From Notospermus geniculatus (lineage: Eukaryota; Nemertea; Pilidiophora; Heteronemertea; Lineidae): DNA of 64,000 nucleotides. The stretch is taken from assembly GCA_002633025.1 (NCBI GenBank), contig NMRB01000442.1, positions 24,054 through 88,053 on the forward strand, written 5' to 3'. Positions 40,809 through 52,889 of this stretch are shown here, piece by piece. Both the position numbers and the translations under genes were made by a program. Position 1 is the stretch's first letter; the number at the start of each line of letters is the position of its first letter. The notes under the pieces were generated by a model. It worked only from the letters and a program-made list of their open reading frames with translations. It was not told the DNA's origin and ran no database searches.

Positions 40809-42253
40809 GTGTTCGAGGCGAAACCATTCGCCATCAACCAAAGCACAGAACAACGGTTCTACCACGCTCCAGTTACCGCCATCAATGTACTGGACACTGT
40901 GAGAAAACATGACCGAGTGTCGGTCCAAGGCAGGATAACCCAGGTACGGACATTCACGTATCAAACGCATGTATTCTCTGCAGATTCTTCACTATATTGT
41001 AATCTCCCTGTGTCTCTCCAAGAAATAACGGCCACTTCTCGAATATACTTTTAGAATCGCACTAAATTTACTCCCCCCAGTCTGAAAGTTCACGGAACTC
41101 GCCCAGAAATTCCTCAATCCTGTCGTACCGGTATTGACATGATACTGTCCAGCTGAAATTTGTGAAATGTAATTGTCACTTGCCGCTTCAAAACCAACTT
41201 CAGTCTTGTAATGTACATGACTGTAATTTCTCCAGGTACACCCGCTCAGAATAAGCGAAAACGGAATTAAACGCAAGTTCATGGAGATGACCGACGGTAC
41301 CGGAACAGTGGCAATCAAGGTCTGGAATGAGATGACCGAAACGATTGAAGAACACTTCAAAAATAAACGGCTTCGGGCCGAGAATTTAGAAGTCGCGGTT
41401 TACCAGGGCAGTGTGTCGCTTCAAAGCACCAATGACACCACATTCACTGTAAGTATTTTATTCATGCATACTTATCTAGCGTTTGGATTTTCAATGTTCT
41501 ACTACATGCCTAAAAATAGTCCCCTCGCTTTTTCGAGGTAACTCCCCCCGCCTGACTTTTTTTAGCAGTCAATCGGTTCATTCCATAATTTCAGCTCGAA
41601 AATGACGAACACGTCGCAACGATAAACATTCTTGGCACACAGGCCGGAAAAGTACTTGCAACTCTTGACAGCGACGACAATGCCACTACGGTAACCTTGA
41701 CCGCCACAAACCAGCTGATTAACGAAATTAAGACCTACGATTTCGCGCGTGTCACTATCAAGGACTCGGAGAGGAGAATCCTTCTCGTGAGTACCATAGG
41801 GCTGAGGCGGGTTCACATACAGCGTGTCACACAGGCCTTCATCACTCGACGGGGTGCGTCGAATTTTGGCATTATTTTCATTCAATTCAATCTGTATTTC
41901 ATGAAAAATAAGAAACGTGCGATTTTTTTTCTTTTTTTTTGAGGAAACATCAAATGCCCTTCTCCGTTCTTCGAAACCCACGATTTTCCCATGAACTCAT
42001 CACACGCTGACTTGTATTCTACATGGTTCATCAACTTTATCTTGCGACTTCATAACTTACCTCGTTCTCTTATGCATTCCAGTTGCACTCAACTGGAAAC
42101 CTTCCCCACGCCGCCGCCGACAACGTCGACATGGTCAATGGCAACGTCTCGGACATCTGCAACAACTTGATCAGTGACGATGATCAGCTACCGATCAGTG
42201 ACGATGATCAGCTACCGATCAGTGACGATGATCAGCTACCGGAACTTTCGTAG
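40809..42253 (+). CDS. OB-fold nucleic-acid-binding (RPA-like) protein, last four exons
   Basis: Exons 40809-40943, 41236-41448, 41595-41786 and 42083-42253 are all bounded by AG/GT, are all phase 0, and together encode 236 residues ending at TAG 42251-42253. Exon 1: PFAINQSTEQRFYHAPVTAI, DRVSVQGRITQ. Exon 2: KRKFMEMTDGTGTVAIKVWN, NLEVAVYQGSVSLQSTNDTT. Exon 3: VATINILGTQ, TLTATNQLINEIKTYDFARV. A beta-rich strand pattern, DGTG...IKVW and Y.GSVSLQS.N resemble the ssDNA-binding OB folds of RPA70. The C-terminus is three copies of ISDDDQLP. The start exon is not identified. It lies 1.9 kb after the Helentron; some Helitrons are known to carry RPA-like genes, but membership here is unproven. Confidence 0.75.
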
Positions 42254-43140
42254 AAGTAGCCCGTACGCACGGGCCTCCCTAGTCGGGTCATTTCCTTTGT
42301 CCTCTTGCCGCCAGGTACATGTAGTAACAGGTTGACAGTACATGTAGTAACAGGTTGACAGTACATGTATCTTGAGTTTTTTTTCAAAATAAACTCATTT
42401 CAAAATCTATACTCGAAGACTCCCGTTCCGTTATTTCCAACATCAGCCTACCACTCCCCTGCATCAACGAGTCCTTCCAAGGGCCACGCCCATATTGGCC
42501 TGATCGCACATTGTTACAACAGAAGGCGCTCCTCTCGCACCAATCTGTTACGCTGTGCTCAAAGGATTCTGGACGCAAGGACCCTGAACGCCGCGGAGCG
42601 GCAAATGCGCGAAGCGCGACAAAACACTGAAGTGGGTCACATCCATTCATTCCACCTTAGGGACCCAATCTGAGTGAATTACCAAGAACTGCCGAAACTG
42701 TCGTTCTATGCGGTTAGAAGCCGTAATTTCATTATGGAGGCCTGCGGCGGAAGGTTATTCAATACTGTTCAGGTCGGCCGATTCTTTTAAAACTACTGCG
42801 AAATATGATTTACAGGCGAAAATGAAACCTAAAAATTTATGGGATACGTCATCAAATTGAGAACTATATATTCATGAGCTCACCGAAAGGCTTCCGAAGT
42901 ATGTCGAAGAACGCTCGGAACCTGTCACTCTTTCCCACAGACGGCCTATTCATGCACTGGCATGTAATGCTTGCCCAGTGAGGTACGTTCAATAGAGCTC
43001 AACGTTGTTTAAAAATAATGAGCGCAAACCAATAGTCATTAAAATCGTTACGTACTTAGTTCCACTCAATCTATTCTTTTCAAACCGATTAAATTGTGAA
43101 TTAGGCCATCGCTGCTTTTGTACCATCAAAGATTCCCTGT
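42254..43140. other. No recognisable gene; short tandem repeat
   Basis: GTACATGTAGTAACAGGTTG repeats with a 24-base period at 42315-42366. The rest shows no domain; open frames near 42365-42673 are unsupported. Confidence 0.4.
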
Positions 43141-43149
43141 TGTCGAGAG

Positions 43150-43220
43150 AGCCCGGTAGTCCAGTGGTTAGAGTATAGGTACGATGGCTGCGTTCATGGC
43201 TTCGAGTCCTGTTGGTGGAA
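43150..43220 (+). mobile_element. tRNA-like sequence (SINE head or pseudo-tRNA)
   Basis: GCCCGGTAGTCCAGTGGTTA (A-box-like) followed by GGCTTCGAGTCCTGTTGG (B-box-like) gives a tRNA-sized unit of about 70 bases, but the acceptor ends do not pair, so it is not a functional tRNA. Confidence 0.55.
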
Positions 43221-43413
43221 GCATTTTCTTCTCCCCATTTTTTTCTGCACGTTTGTAAGTAGTCTTGCCCCGCTTTTATTTTTCTTTCCCCTGCCCAAAA
43301 CCGCGGCACATCGGCTCAACTCTCCCTGCATGATCTGACACCACAATACGTCATTTGGAGAACCCTGTTGCCATCAGGCTGATATGACTAAACACGCAGA
43401 CACCTGGGCAGTT

Positions 43414-43474
43414 TGTGGACCTCTCCTCACACCCGACAGCTTTACTAGCTGTCGAGTGTGAGGAGAGGTCCACA
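43414..43474. repeat. 27-bp-arm hairpin
   Basis: TGTGGACCTCTCCTCACACC at 43414 pairs with GTGTGAGGAGAGGTCCACA ending 43474; the loop is TTTACTA. There is one mismatch. It could be a foldback remnant. Confidence 0.85.
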
Positions 43475-43806
43475 CAGTGCCCACTTCCAGCGTCATCCCC
43501 AACCAACACCAATCCACTGCCCCACGTTCCCATCATTCTGGGTAATCAAGATTGAAAGCGAACTACTTACTTGGCTGATCATGTGATCTCCCGATCCCTG
43601 CACTTTCTAGATCAAATTGCCCATAAATCTCATTTTTTCGTTAAAGTTGTCAAAATCACAGTTGGAATAATTCAACTGGTGGCAAGTTTTGAATATTCTT
43701 CTGTTGAAATTTATACGCGTTTCACCCCAAACGGATGTGTAATTGTGGAGATTGCACCACTTTTGTCGATCGTGAGGGCCCGATTTCTTTGACACAAGTA
43801 GGCCTA

Positions 43807-44950
43807 AAGGCGCCTCTCCACGTGAGAGATTTCTCGCGCAAGTTTGCTCTCTGAGAGCAACTTGCCTGTGGAAGGTGCTTCGCAAGTTTTGTGTCGAGAC
43901 CAAAGAAAAGGTGTCGCGAGTTTTCTTGGCGATCAAATTCTCTCACGTGGAAAGCCCACGGAAAGTTTATGTCCGAAGGTATTTATGGTCTTATGGTCTC
44001 GGAGAGTTGTCTCATAGAATAGAGCATGTTCTATTCTTGAGAGTGGCTCTCGACAGAAGGACAATGATACACATGTGTTTAAAGCTTGTGGACTGCAACA
44101 GAGAAAGACGACAAGAAGAGTTGCAGCTTCAGAGGTCGACGCCATAGATTTTATTCCCAGAACGAGGCTCTCGCACATGGCTAATTAGCATATTGTTACA
44201 TCCTCTCTTTTTTCAAAGCTTGGGTACCGCTGTACACTTACAGGAGTTTTTTCATAACAAAACACATTCTAACACATACAGCAAGTTGCATTTACTGCAA
44301 AATCACAAAAATTGTTATGCTGTCTTAGCAGAGTGTCCAACTATCTCAACNGCTAGCGCATCACTGAACTTTAGCACTTCATATTACAATTTAAACTTTA
44401 ACGCATTTTCTGGCATTTCTTCTGAATTAAAATGAGGATTTTTGAAGTCTTTGGTAGAAATTTCGGCGTTTGCCCTTGAAGGGTCTATCTGTCAAACAAA
44501 AACAGTCCACTTCCGCAATCCGTATTGGTGCGGTAGTGATAATTTTCGGTCCAAGATTCCAAATTTACGCCAGCAACGCAGGAAATCCTACTCTTTTATT
44601 CAGTTGAAATTTCGATCTCCATATTATTGCATGTCATTTTTTGGGCCAGCCGGTATACGCAGCAAGGCCTGCAGATACCTCTCGCCTTCTTGACGGAACG
44701 TTTTGAATGACCTTTCCCGCCAGTAGAAATAGAACTGGGCTGTCGGAGAGAAAAATTACATCTCTGTTCGCTATCACGTGGAAAGGCAATTGGAGAGTTC
44801 TCGCACGAGAAACTCACATAACGCCAGAGACAAGTCGCAGAAAGCAACTGTTGAGACATTTTGCTATCAGGTGGAAACGTTACCGAGAGCTTCTCTCGAG
44901 AGACTCGCGAGAAAGTCTCGACACTTTACTCTCACGTGGAGAAGCACCTT
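43807..44950. mobile_element. 1.14-kb TIR element with TCACGTGGAAA subterminal repeats
   Basis: The left end AAGGCGCCTCTCCACGTGAG and the right end, reversed AAGGTGCTTCTCCACGTGAG, form an inverted pair of 22 bases with two mismatches. Related CACGTG words recur inside in both orientations (43945, 44775, 44867 variant, 44931). No transposase is visible, so it would be non-autonomous. I could not see a clear target duplication. An N lies at 44351. Confidence 0.6.
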
Positions 44951-45316
44951 CAGTTTCCCGAAGAGCGAAAAATCGGGTGTTCGGACCCTTTCGTTCGAGG
45001 GCCCAAATCAGTACGCGATATCAAGGTTTGAAACGAAATGTGCTTTACTGTGAATCTATACCGGCACATTATTGGCTTCAAAACGGTACCTTGTTCATGT
45101 TATTTGCAAAATTTGGTCGGGAATTGGCTTCTCAGCAGATCGTCCACGTGAAAATGGCCCGAGTCGCGTCTCATGTGAAGTTGTATCCCTTATTTTCCTC
45201 CGAGGACGAGGTAGGCCTACCGCTATACGTCAGTAGGCATACCGTTACATTATTCGAGGGTGATTGGACCTATGTAATACACCCACCACCCTTGCAACGC
45301 ATGTCTCACGCCACAA

Positions 45317-46314
45317 ATATATCATTATGATGCTGACCCTGGAGAATAAATTTGTTGATGCCAGTATCTTGCTAAGGGCTGTAAACATGGGAAAGGAACT
45401 TGTTACTTGTACTCTACCTGGCCTCGGAACCAAGTTATTCATGAAACAATAGTGTGTCAGACAAAATCTCAACCTTTGATATGAGACCTGACATTCATTC
45501 AGTCTTGTAGCTCAGGTCATGTTACCTGGGGTAGGTCACATTTGCAGGTCTGTAGCTGTTAGGAGGAGCAAAGTTACAAGGTGTAACCTTGGAGGAATTA
45601 TACTGGAGGAATTGTCAGTATAATTCCTCCAAGGTGTGACAGACTAAACAGACAGACAGACACCACGGCCAAAACACAATTATATGGTTTCCGATACTAG
45701 TATCGGAAACCATAACAAGGTGAATTTCAGCTGTGGAAATTCGAATTCGCATACACTCGGGATGAATCTGAACGGTAGGCCTACACGCAGTTCGGACACG
45801 CAATGACAGCTCTAGCCATAAATCATCCCCTTGACTGGAACATCAAATTTGATATATCAAATATATCATTATGATGCTGACCCTGGAGAATAAATTTGTT
45901 GATGCCAGTATCTTGCTTAGGGCTGTAAACATGGGGAAGGAACTTGTTACTTGTACTCTACCTGGCCTCGGAGCCAAGTTATTCATGAAACAAAAGTGTG
46001 TCAGACAAAATCTCAACCTTTGATATGAGACCTGACATTCATTCAGTCTTGTAGCTCAGGTCATGTTACCTGGGGTAGGTCACATTTGCAGGTCTGTAGC
46101 TGTTGCAGGAGCAAAGTTACAAGGTGTAACCTTGGAGGAATTATACTGGAGGAATTGTCAGTATAATTCTTCCAAGGTGTGACAGACTAAACAGACAGAC
46201 AGACACCTCGGCCAAAATACAATTATATGGTTTCCGATACTAGTATTGGAAACCATAACAAGGTGAATTTCAGCCGTGGAAATTCGAATTCGCATACACT
46301 CGGGATGTATACTG
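45317..46314 (+). repeat. Two-copy tandem duplication (period 544 bp) of foldback-family sequence
   Basis: ATATATCATTATGATGCTGA at 45317 restarts at 45861. Each copy runs through GATGCCAGTATCTTGCT, the hairpin around TTGGAGGAATTATACTGGAG, (CAGA)n and GGTTTCCGATACTAG, to TTCGAATTCGCATACACTCG. The family is the one at 25740-26365. Confidence 0.9.
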
Positions 46315-46473
46315 AGAGTCCGGCGGACAATCGTTGACGGGTGCACTCGTTTACGCTGCACCGGGCTTGTCACCACTGCCACCTTAAGTCGTTATTTTCA
46401 TATTGACTGAATGTGAATGGTTGGTGTGAGATTCATCAACCTTACCTGGATAACGTCAAACAATAATTCATAC

Positions 46474-48787
46474 CTTGTTGACACTGATCCGTGAAGACAT
46501 GCATATTTGACCAATTTCCCAGGTGACATGTTGTGGTCAAAGGTATCTTTTCCATTGATGAGTTGAACACAAGATTGCTGTCCCAGCATCTGACGGACAC
46601 TGTCGTGTTGTGACTGACGTAATCACCGCGATTATGGTACCATCCTCTATCCCAGTTATAAAACACCAGACTCCGATTTGATGTGACAGGGAGGTAACAA
46701 GGCTCTGAAATAACAAGCAAAACCAAGTTCTCTTCTCCCGCTCATTTCTCTTCGCGACCACCGTCAAAACCCTAATCCTGCAGATGAATGATAAACTGGA
46801 GAGTGCAGCCTCCTCCCTCATTATGTCAACTCTATCACATGTCAGCTTTCTCTCTCTCACCTGGTTTACAAAGTTGGCTTTGTTCCTGTTGTTGGTCATA
46901 ATATTGTCCGGTGCGACACTTGACGATCCCACTGTGGACGTTATGCTTCACCTGATAACCTCGCTCACAGGTAAAGTTAACCTCGGTCCCATGGCGAACA
47001 TATCTCTTTCCATCAGATAGAGTCCTGGGTATCATTCCATACTGGATCTCGGATGCTTTTTGTTCTAATTTATTGAGCTCTTTGCAGGGATCTGAAACGA
47101 TTATCAAACAAACCATGTCATCTCTGGCGTCTCTTAACGACTGCATGTATATTTCACTGACCTTCATGTCTGCTGCCGTGGTGACCGATTCTGTAGGAAC
47201 CAGTCAGGAAGATCAACCCTCTTGTCAATTCCTTCGGTATGTTAGGATGAGAGTTGAGAAGAGTGAGGAAAAATGATACAATATCTGAGTCAGCAGATCA
47301 TGGGTCATATGAATGAAAACAAGTAAATGCTTTAACTGGTGTTTTCCAATACAAATGCACTACCAATGATGTACAAATCTAAAGTGAAAGCATTTGATAG
47401 TCGTTATTATCATGGCTGAATGTGAACGGTTGGTGTTAGTGTTTATCAACCTTACCTGGTTCACATTTTTCTGTAAACACTGTGGAATTGGACCAGTCTC
47501 CAAATGTACACCGAATGGTTAGGGCTGGTTTTTCCATTGTGGACGTCAAAACCGTTCTGTTCTGACACTCAATATTGAGGTCTCTTCCATGGGGGAGAGT
47601 CTGGCCGGGCGTATAGTTGACACCTCGGCTGGTAAACCTTGGACTGCCGGCTCGGGCACTGGAGGGAATGATACAGGCCTCTGGAAGAAGCAGAGAAAGT
47701 AAAAACCATCGACAGTTGGTGGTTCATTATCAAATGAAGTCTGAAATCGAGAAGACTGCAAAAGCCATCGTCGAATCAGTTCATTCTTCTTCATCTTCTT
47801 CCTCCGTTAATTTCTTGAGTTCATTGTTTTTGCAGGACGATAATAAATTTATTTTCGACATGAGGGCAGCCGTAATTTTTATTACTAATCGACTGACGAC
47901 ACGTTAGTCTTGGGGACGAGTTACCCTATCCCGCTGAGGTTGTGAACGGAATAACGGGTAGTTTTAACTTTAGACATCCCAGATTATTGAGAGAACTCGA
48001 CTTCCTCAAAGTGTCACAGAAAGGATTGAGAAGACTCTGGATCACAGTTAACGTCAACAATAATTCATACCTTGTTGACAATGATCCGTGAAGACATTCA
48101 TATTTGACCAATTTCCCAGGCGGCATGTCGTGGTCAAAGGTGCCTTTTCCATTGATGAGCGGAAAACAAGATTGCTGTCCCAGCATCTGACGGACACTGT
48201 CGTGTTGTGACTGACGTAATCACCGCGATTATGGTCGCGAGAGTACCCTCTCTTCCTGCTGCTAAACACCAGACCCCGATTTGATGTGACAGGGATGTAA
48301 CAAGGCTCTGAAAACAACAAGCATCAAGTGGCTGTCGTTACCGTTCACTGAATCCCTGATTTGTTACGAACTTAATATTGCTAACTTTGCGGAAGAGATT
48401 TCGATCGAAACCAAGTGCTCTTCTCCCGCTCATTTCTCTTCGCGACCACCGTCGTCTCGAAATCCGAATCCCCAGATGAATGATAAAGAGACTGGAGTGT
48501 GCGGCCTTCTCCCTCATTATGTCAACTCCATCACATGTCCGCTTTCTCTTTCTCACCTGGTGTACAAAGTTGCCGCAGTTCCTGTTGTTGGTCGTAATAT
48601 CGTCCAGCGCGACACTCAACGATCCTACTGTTGACGTTATCCTTCACCTGATAACCTGGCTTACAGGTAAAGTTAATCTCGGTCCCATGGCGAACATATC
48701 TCTTTCCATCAGATAGAGTCCTGGGTATCATTCCATACTGGATCTCGGATCCTTTTTGTTCGGAATTATTGAACTCTTCGCAGGGGT
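46474..48787 (-). CDS. Sushi/CCP-domain gene, five consecutive exons (partial)
   Basis: Minus-strand exons, in gene order: 48787-48557, 48307-48071, 47680-47456, 47091-46861 and 46704-46474. Each follows an AG acceptor, precedes a GT donor, has length divisible by three, and is phase 1-1, the classic shuffling phase of CCP modules. Exons 1 and 4 (PCEEFNN or PCKELNK, SEIQYGMIPRTLSDGKRYVR, INFTCKPGYQV) and exons 2 and 5 (PCYIPVTSNRG, YVSHNTTVSVRCWDSNLVF, TTTCRLGNWSN) are duplicates. Exon 3 (ACIIPSSARAG, LNIECQNRTVLTSTMEK, IRCTFGDWSNSTVFTEKC) is a third type. Each has the four-Cys CCP pattern. First and last exons were not found. CCP proteins are usually secreted or surface recognition or complement-type proteins. 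Confidence 0.88.
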
Positions 48788-48888
48788 CTGAAACAATTAA
48801 TTACCAATCATGGCATCTCTGGCGTCGCTTATACCCCGGTACACTTGAGGCAGAATGAGCAGGAATGCCTTTGGAGTTACAATTAATT

Positions 48889-49242
48889 CGAAGTGCATTT
48901 AAAAATTCTGACTGTACTGATCCTAAAGAGAATCAGTAGTAGGCTAAATGTATGAGATCAAATCATTCACATACATTATGTGAGTCACGTGTTGTGACGA
49001 AGTTTTGGCTGACTATTTAAAAGACGCCCTTTCGGTGAACAGAGCGGAGGAACACCTAGCGGCCACACTTACGGAACAAGAAAGAAGTCATTTCTCAGCG
49101 TTTTGTGTCCAATTCATTTCTCCTGAGGAATATATTCTCAGTACGTAGTTTTACTTTATTAAAAGCTCTAGATTACTGTTCTGTCTGGTTATGGGTTCTT
49201 TCTCCTAGATATGCGAGCTACGATCTAGCACAGCGGCATCGG
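48889..49242 (-). mobile_element. 5'-truncated LINE copy (3' UTR of the 23-kb family)
   Basis: CGAAGTGCATTTAAAAATTC through TATTTAAAAGACGCCCTTTC to ATGCGAGCTACGATCTAGCA matches 22735-23105 closely. Only about 35 bases of ORF remain before truncation at 49242. No CCP exon is interrupted. Confidence 0.88.
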
Positions 49243-49600
49243 GGTTATCCACACCCTTCCACAGAACACTGGTGGATAGAGGAACAACTTCAATTCACGA
49301 CTCCATTCTGACTGCTTTTCTAACATTCCTGCCCATTCCAGTAGTTTGTCAGAAAGTTTTGGACATATTGAAAATTTTTGAGGTGCATTCCAAGTGGAGA
49401 AATATGGAACAGCATTTGAAGTGTGTTCTATCTGCATTCTGACTGCGTTCTAAATATTCTGACTGCGTTCTAAATAGTCTGACAGCCTTCCTATACAACA
49501 GCATTTGAAACATTCTGATCGCATTTGAAGGAGAATCCAACGCCGAGGGTCCGTACTCTGCCAGCTGAGCTCAGAGTGATGAAAATTCTAGATTCAGCAG
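49243..49600. repeat. Short tandem motif region, no gene
   Basis: ATTCTGACTGCGTTCTAAAT recurs with variants several times between about 49300 and 49530. No ORF of note. Confidence 0.5.
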
Positions 49601-49790
49601 CCTTATATATGCTGCCGGGGACCATTCTGCCGGTGTAGTAGAAACCATTGCCCGGTGATACAGATTGCCCGGTGGGGCAATAAAAAAACTGCCGTTTTTT
49701 ATTGCCCACCGGGCAATCTGTATCTAGGGCAGTAGTTTTCACTACAACTATCATAGATCAGAATGCCCGCCGATACAGAATGCCCTGTGT
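49600..49790. repeat. Palindrome with 31-bp near-perfect inner arms
   Basis: GATACAGATTGCCCGGTGGG (about 49659) pairs with CCCACCGGGCAATCTGTATC (ending 49724) around AAAAAACTGCCGTTTTTT. Weaker pairing extends outward with GCCGGTGTAGTAGAAAC against GTTTTCACTACA and ATTCTG(C)CCG blocks. Confidence 0.82.
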
Positions 49791-49892
49791 CGGATTTCAT
49801 GCCTTCACTGATCGTATTCAAGCGGATCGCCTCGTCTATTTTGACGACAAAAGAAAGAAAAATTCGGTCCGCTGCCAGCCGTCCATAGTGGG

Positions 49893-49985
49893 TGTGTGGG
49901 GTTAGGCCTGTGTACTAATGACTTTCTTTCCTTTCAGATTCCTTTCAGATTTCGACTCCCTTGACCGTAGGTTCGAAACCCGCTA
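49893..49985 (+). mobile_element. tRNA-like SINE, family 2 (second copy)
   Basis: GGTTAGGCCTGTGTACTAAT, a pyrimidine tract with TTTCCTTTCAGATT, then GTAGGTTCGAAACCCGC. It is related to 25165-25255; AT-rich sequence follows. Confidence 0.55.
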
Positions 49986-50127
49986 TTAACCATTTTTTAT
50001 TTCAAATTGTTATAAGTTATAAACGTTATTAACATACCATATTAAACGTTATTAACATAACATATCATCATTTAACTACTAATTTCATTTCATGTCTTCC
50101 AACAGCAACCAATACACATTTGTTTAT

Positions 50128-50360
50128 TACAGTAAACTCGAGTTTAAACCACCGGTTCATTATGTCCATAAGCACACCCACAATCCGAAATGGGCGTGAA
50201 TAAAACATAACAAGTATTACGCTGAATGGCTGGAATCGCCTGTCCAATCACAACCCCGTGACGGAATGAATAGCTGGTTAAGGCCTACGGTGAAACTGGC
50301 CCTACTATGGGTGTGCTTATGGACATAATGAACCGGTGGTTTAAACTCGAGCTTACTGTA
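50128..50360. mobile_element. Tc1/mariner-like MITE
   Basis: TA then CAGTAAACTCGAGTTTAAAC on the left, and GTTTAAACTCGAGCTTACTG then TA on the right. The inverted arms are about 53 bp (through ATTATGTCCATAAGCACACC). TA target duplications and CAGT ends suit the mariner superfamily. No transposase. An N lies just outside at 50362. Confidence 0.85.
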
Positions 50361-50514
50361 TNAATATAATCAGGACTTAGTTCATTTCCATTGCCCTATC
50401 GGACAACTAATATCGGCATCCTATGTGTAGGGCAGTCTGATCTATTACACCGGCATTCTATAGATATACTCGGGAAATACCTGTTACATTCTAAGTAGGC
50501 CTACATTCCAAGTA

Positions 50515-50620
50515 TGGTTCCCGATCCATAAGATCGGGGACCATATTTTTTTTGGTCTTTGTGTCCGTGTGCGTGTGTGTGTGGGTGTGGGTGTGAGTAG
50601 GTGTTGTGCGTGCGTATGTA
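50515..50620 (+). repeat. GGTTCCCGAT hairpin plus (GT)n
   Basis: GGTTCCCGATCCATAAGATC folds with GATCGGGGACCAT, then TTTGGTCTTTGTGTC and a GT-rich run. The same arrangement starts the foldback family units at 25.9 and 27.66 kb. Confidence 0.7.
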
Positions 50621-50899
50621 TTTGGGTGCAAATGAGGACATGTAAACCCAGACATTTTTACCTTTGACATTATGACGTTTTTGACATTTTACCAGTCAGG
50701 CCATCAGGTGTTAACATGTTAGACAGGAACAGGTTGGCCTACGGGAGGATAGGAAACTAGGCCTAGGTCTGGTGCTGAGAATATGAGTTGTTGCGCATAC
50801 GAGGGATGAGCGTGGGATGAGCTCTACGTGGGATGAGCTCTACGGTAGGCCTATTGATATGATGGGCCGTGTCTCTGGCAGCAGGTCAATAATGGTCAT

Positions 50900-51455
50900 A
50901 ATGATACCCTAGTCACCATACAAGCCCATTTGAATGATTAGTAACCCACCAAGAAGGAGGGACACGATATCACCCATACCTAGGTTACTGAGGATGCACA
51001 TTTCGATTATGCGATGACCCTGATGATTAGAGGTCAAGGTCAAGGTCAAACTTGATAACTTGAAATATCCCTGTCTCTGGCAGACGAACAAACATGATAT
51101 CACCCATACATGTAATTACGTCATGTAGGTTATTGAGGATGGCCATTTCGATTATGTAATGACCTTGATAATCAGAGGTCAAGGTCAAGGTCAACCTGGT
51201 TAATTTGAAATATTTCTGTCTGTTGTAGAGGTAGAAGCATTATATCAGCCATACTTAGGTTATTGAGGATGCTGATTTCACTTATGCAATGAATTTGATG
51301 ATCAGAAGGCAAGGTCAATGGCAAACTTGATAATTTGCAATATCTTTGTCTGTGGTGGAGGTAGAGACATGATATCACCCACACTTATGTTATTGAGGAT
51401 GCCCATTTCGAATATGCAATGACCTTGATGATCAGAGGCAAGGTCAAGGTCAAAG
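50900..51455 (+). repeat. AGGTCA-rich tandem array, four units of about 130-145 bp
   Basis: AGAGGTCAAGGTCAAGGTCA at 51030 recurs with changes near 51175, 51303 and 51433, each preceded by ATTGAGGATG and CATTTCGATTATG. It is the same family as 27235-27660. Inverted single units are at 52545-52665 and 53765-53880. Confidence 0.85.
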
Positions 51456-52889
51456 CCTGAAAAAGGCCACGCTTATGTGACCACAAAACAATACAATACT
51501 ACAATAGGAAAAAGACAATATTTAGGGTTGCTGAGAAAAAGTGTCTGAAAGACTCAATGGCGACGGGGGGCCATATTCATAAAAGGCTGCTAATATAGTT
51601 GGTAACTAGGGGATAGTTGGCTTCTAACTCACTAGTTGCCTTCTTGTTAGTTGACATCTAATTTTCTAATCATAAAACGGCACTAGGAACCCTGCTAACT
51701 AGTTGCCAACTTGTAAAATAATAGTTGTGAACTAGAGTGTGGGGAGACGACCAAACTACAAAAACCACAAGATGTCAGTTTCAATTTCAGTGGGCTAAGT
51801 GTTTACCTTGGGGACACTAAGGTCATAGGTTCTGTAGGGGATGATGTTTTATGCATTGCGGGCTATGGCTGATATTTTTAAAAGCTAGCAAATGCTTTTA
51901 CTTTGAATATAACATAGTTTGACTTATGTTACACTCTGAATACTAGATGTCACTACCAGTTGCGCGGGAAAAACCAGCCAATGACTGATCAGCTTTGGTC
52001 GTGTTGTTTCTGTGGACGCAATCACGGCAATCCAAGAACATGCTGAATACAAAGTGCTTACACCGCTGTACTGTCCCACTTCGGGTCATATGTGACGTTG
52101 AGTATGTTAACTTTTCATTTCGGAGTGAATGTGTTCAAGTGGTGCAAAATAGCACAAAAAGCCCCGAATATACAGCTACGGCCACTCGATACTTGTCACG
52201 TGACCAATGCAGCCAATAAGAAAATGTTTCATGTTTTCCTTAGTTACGCGAAATACTGGTCGCTGATTAGTTGATGACATTTTGCGCCATCTAGTGTAGA
52301 GAAACATGATTTGGCCCCATCTGTGCCAGTGGTTGAGAGCGTATAACTAGTATTAAGTTCGTGGCCACTGGGGACGAGTGTAGACTTATGTAGGTTCCTT
52401 CAAATATCAATGATTCTAATTTGATATTGTTGGTCATCATTGTAGATGTTCTCATTGCCATTATCGTTCCATTAACAACAAGAGGAGATTGAAAATGTCA
52501 TATGAACCCTTAGGTTCTTTAGATAAGAATGGAAATTTTGTCATATGTCACACCATGATGCTTATCATCAAGGTCATTGGATAATCGAAATGGGCATCCT
52601 CAATAACATAAGTATGGGCGATATCATTTTCAAGTTTGACGTTGACGTCGACCTCTTATCATCTAATATACGCCTACGTCATTTGAAACATGATGAGTTA
52701 TGGCTCTCCAACAATGTTATGAAATGTTCCCGATGCGTAATATTGCAGGGCAAGGAAGACTTGCCGATAAGGAAGAGGAGCCTTGTTTCGTCTTGTTGGA
52801 TGCTCGATATCTGGGGTGACTAAGTCCGTGATGAACATTATTCCTTCCCTTGAGAATCTGTATCTTCGAATCACTTAAGATATCTATAG
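51456..52889. other. No recognisable gene; repeat fragments
   Basis: GGGGGGCCATATTCATAAAA (51566) resembles the terminus of a PIF/Harbinger-like element, and CTAACTAGTTGCC words recur nearby, but no partner end is clear. 52545-52665 is an inverted AGGTCA-family unit. Confidence 0.4.
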
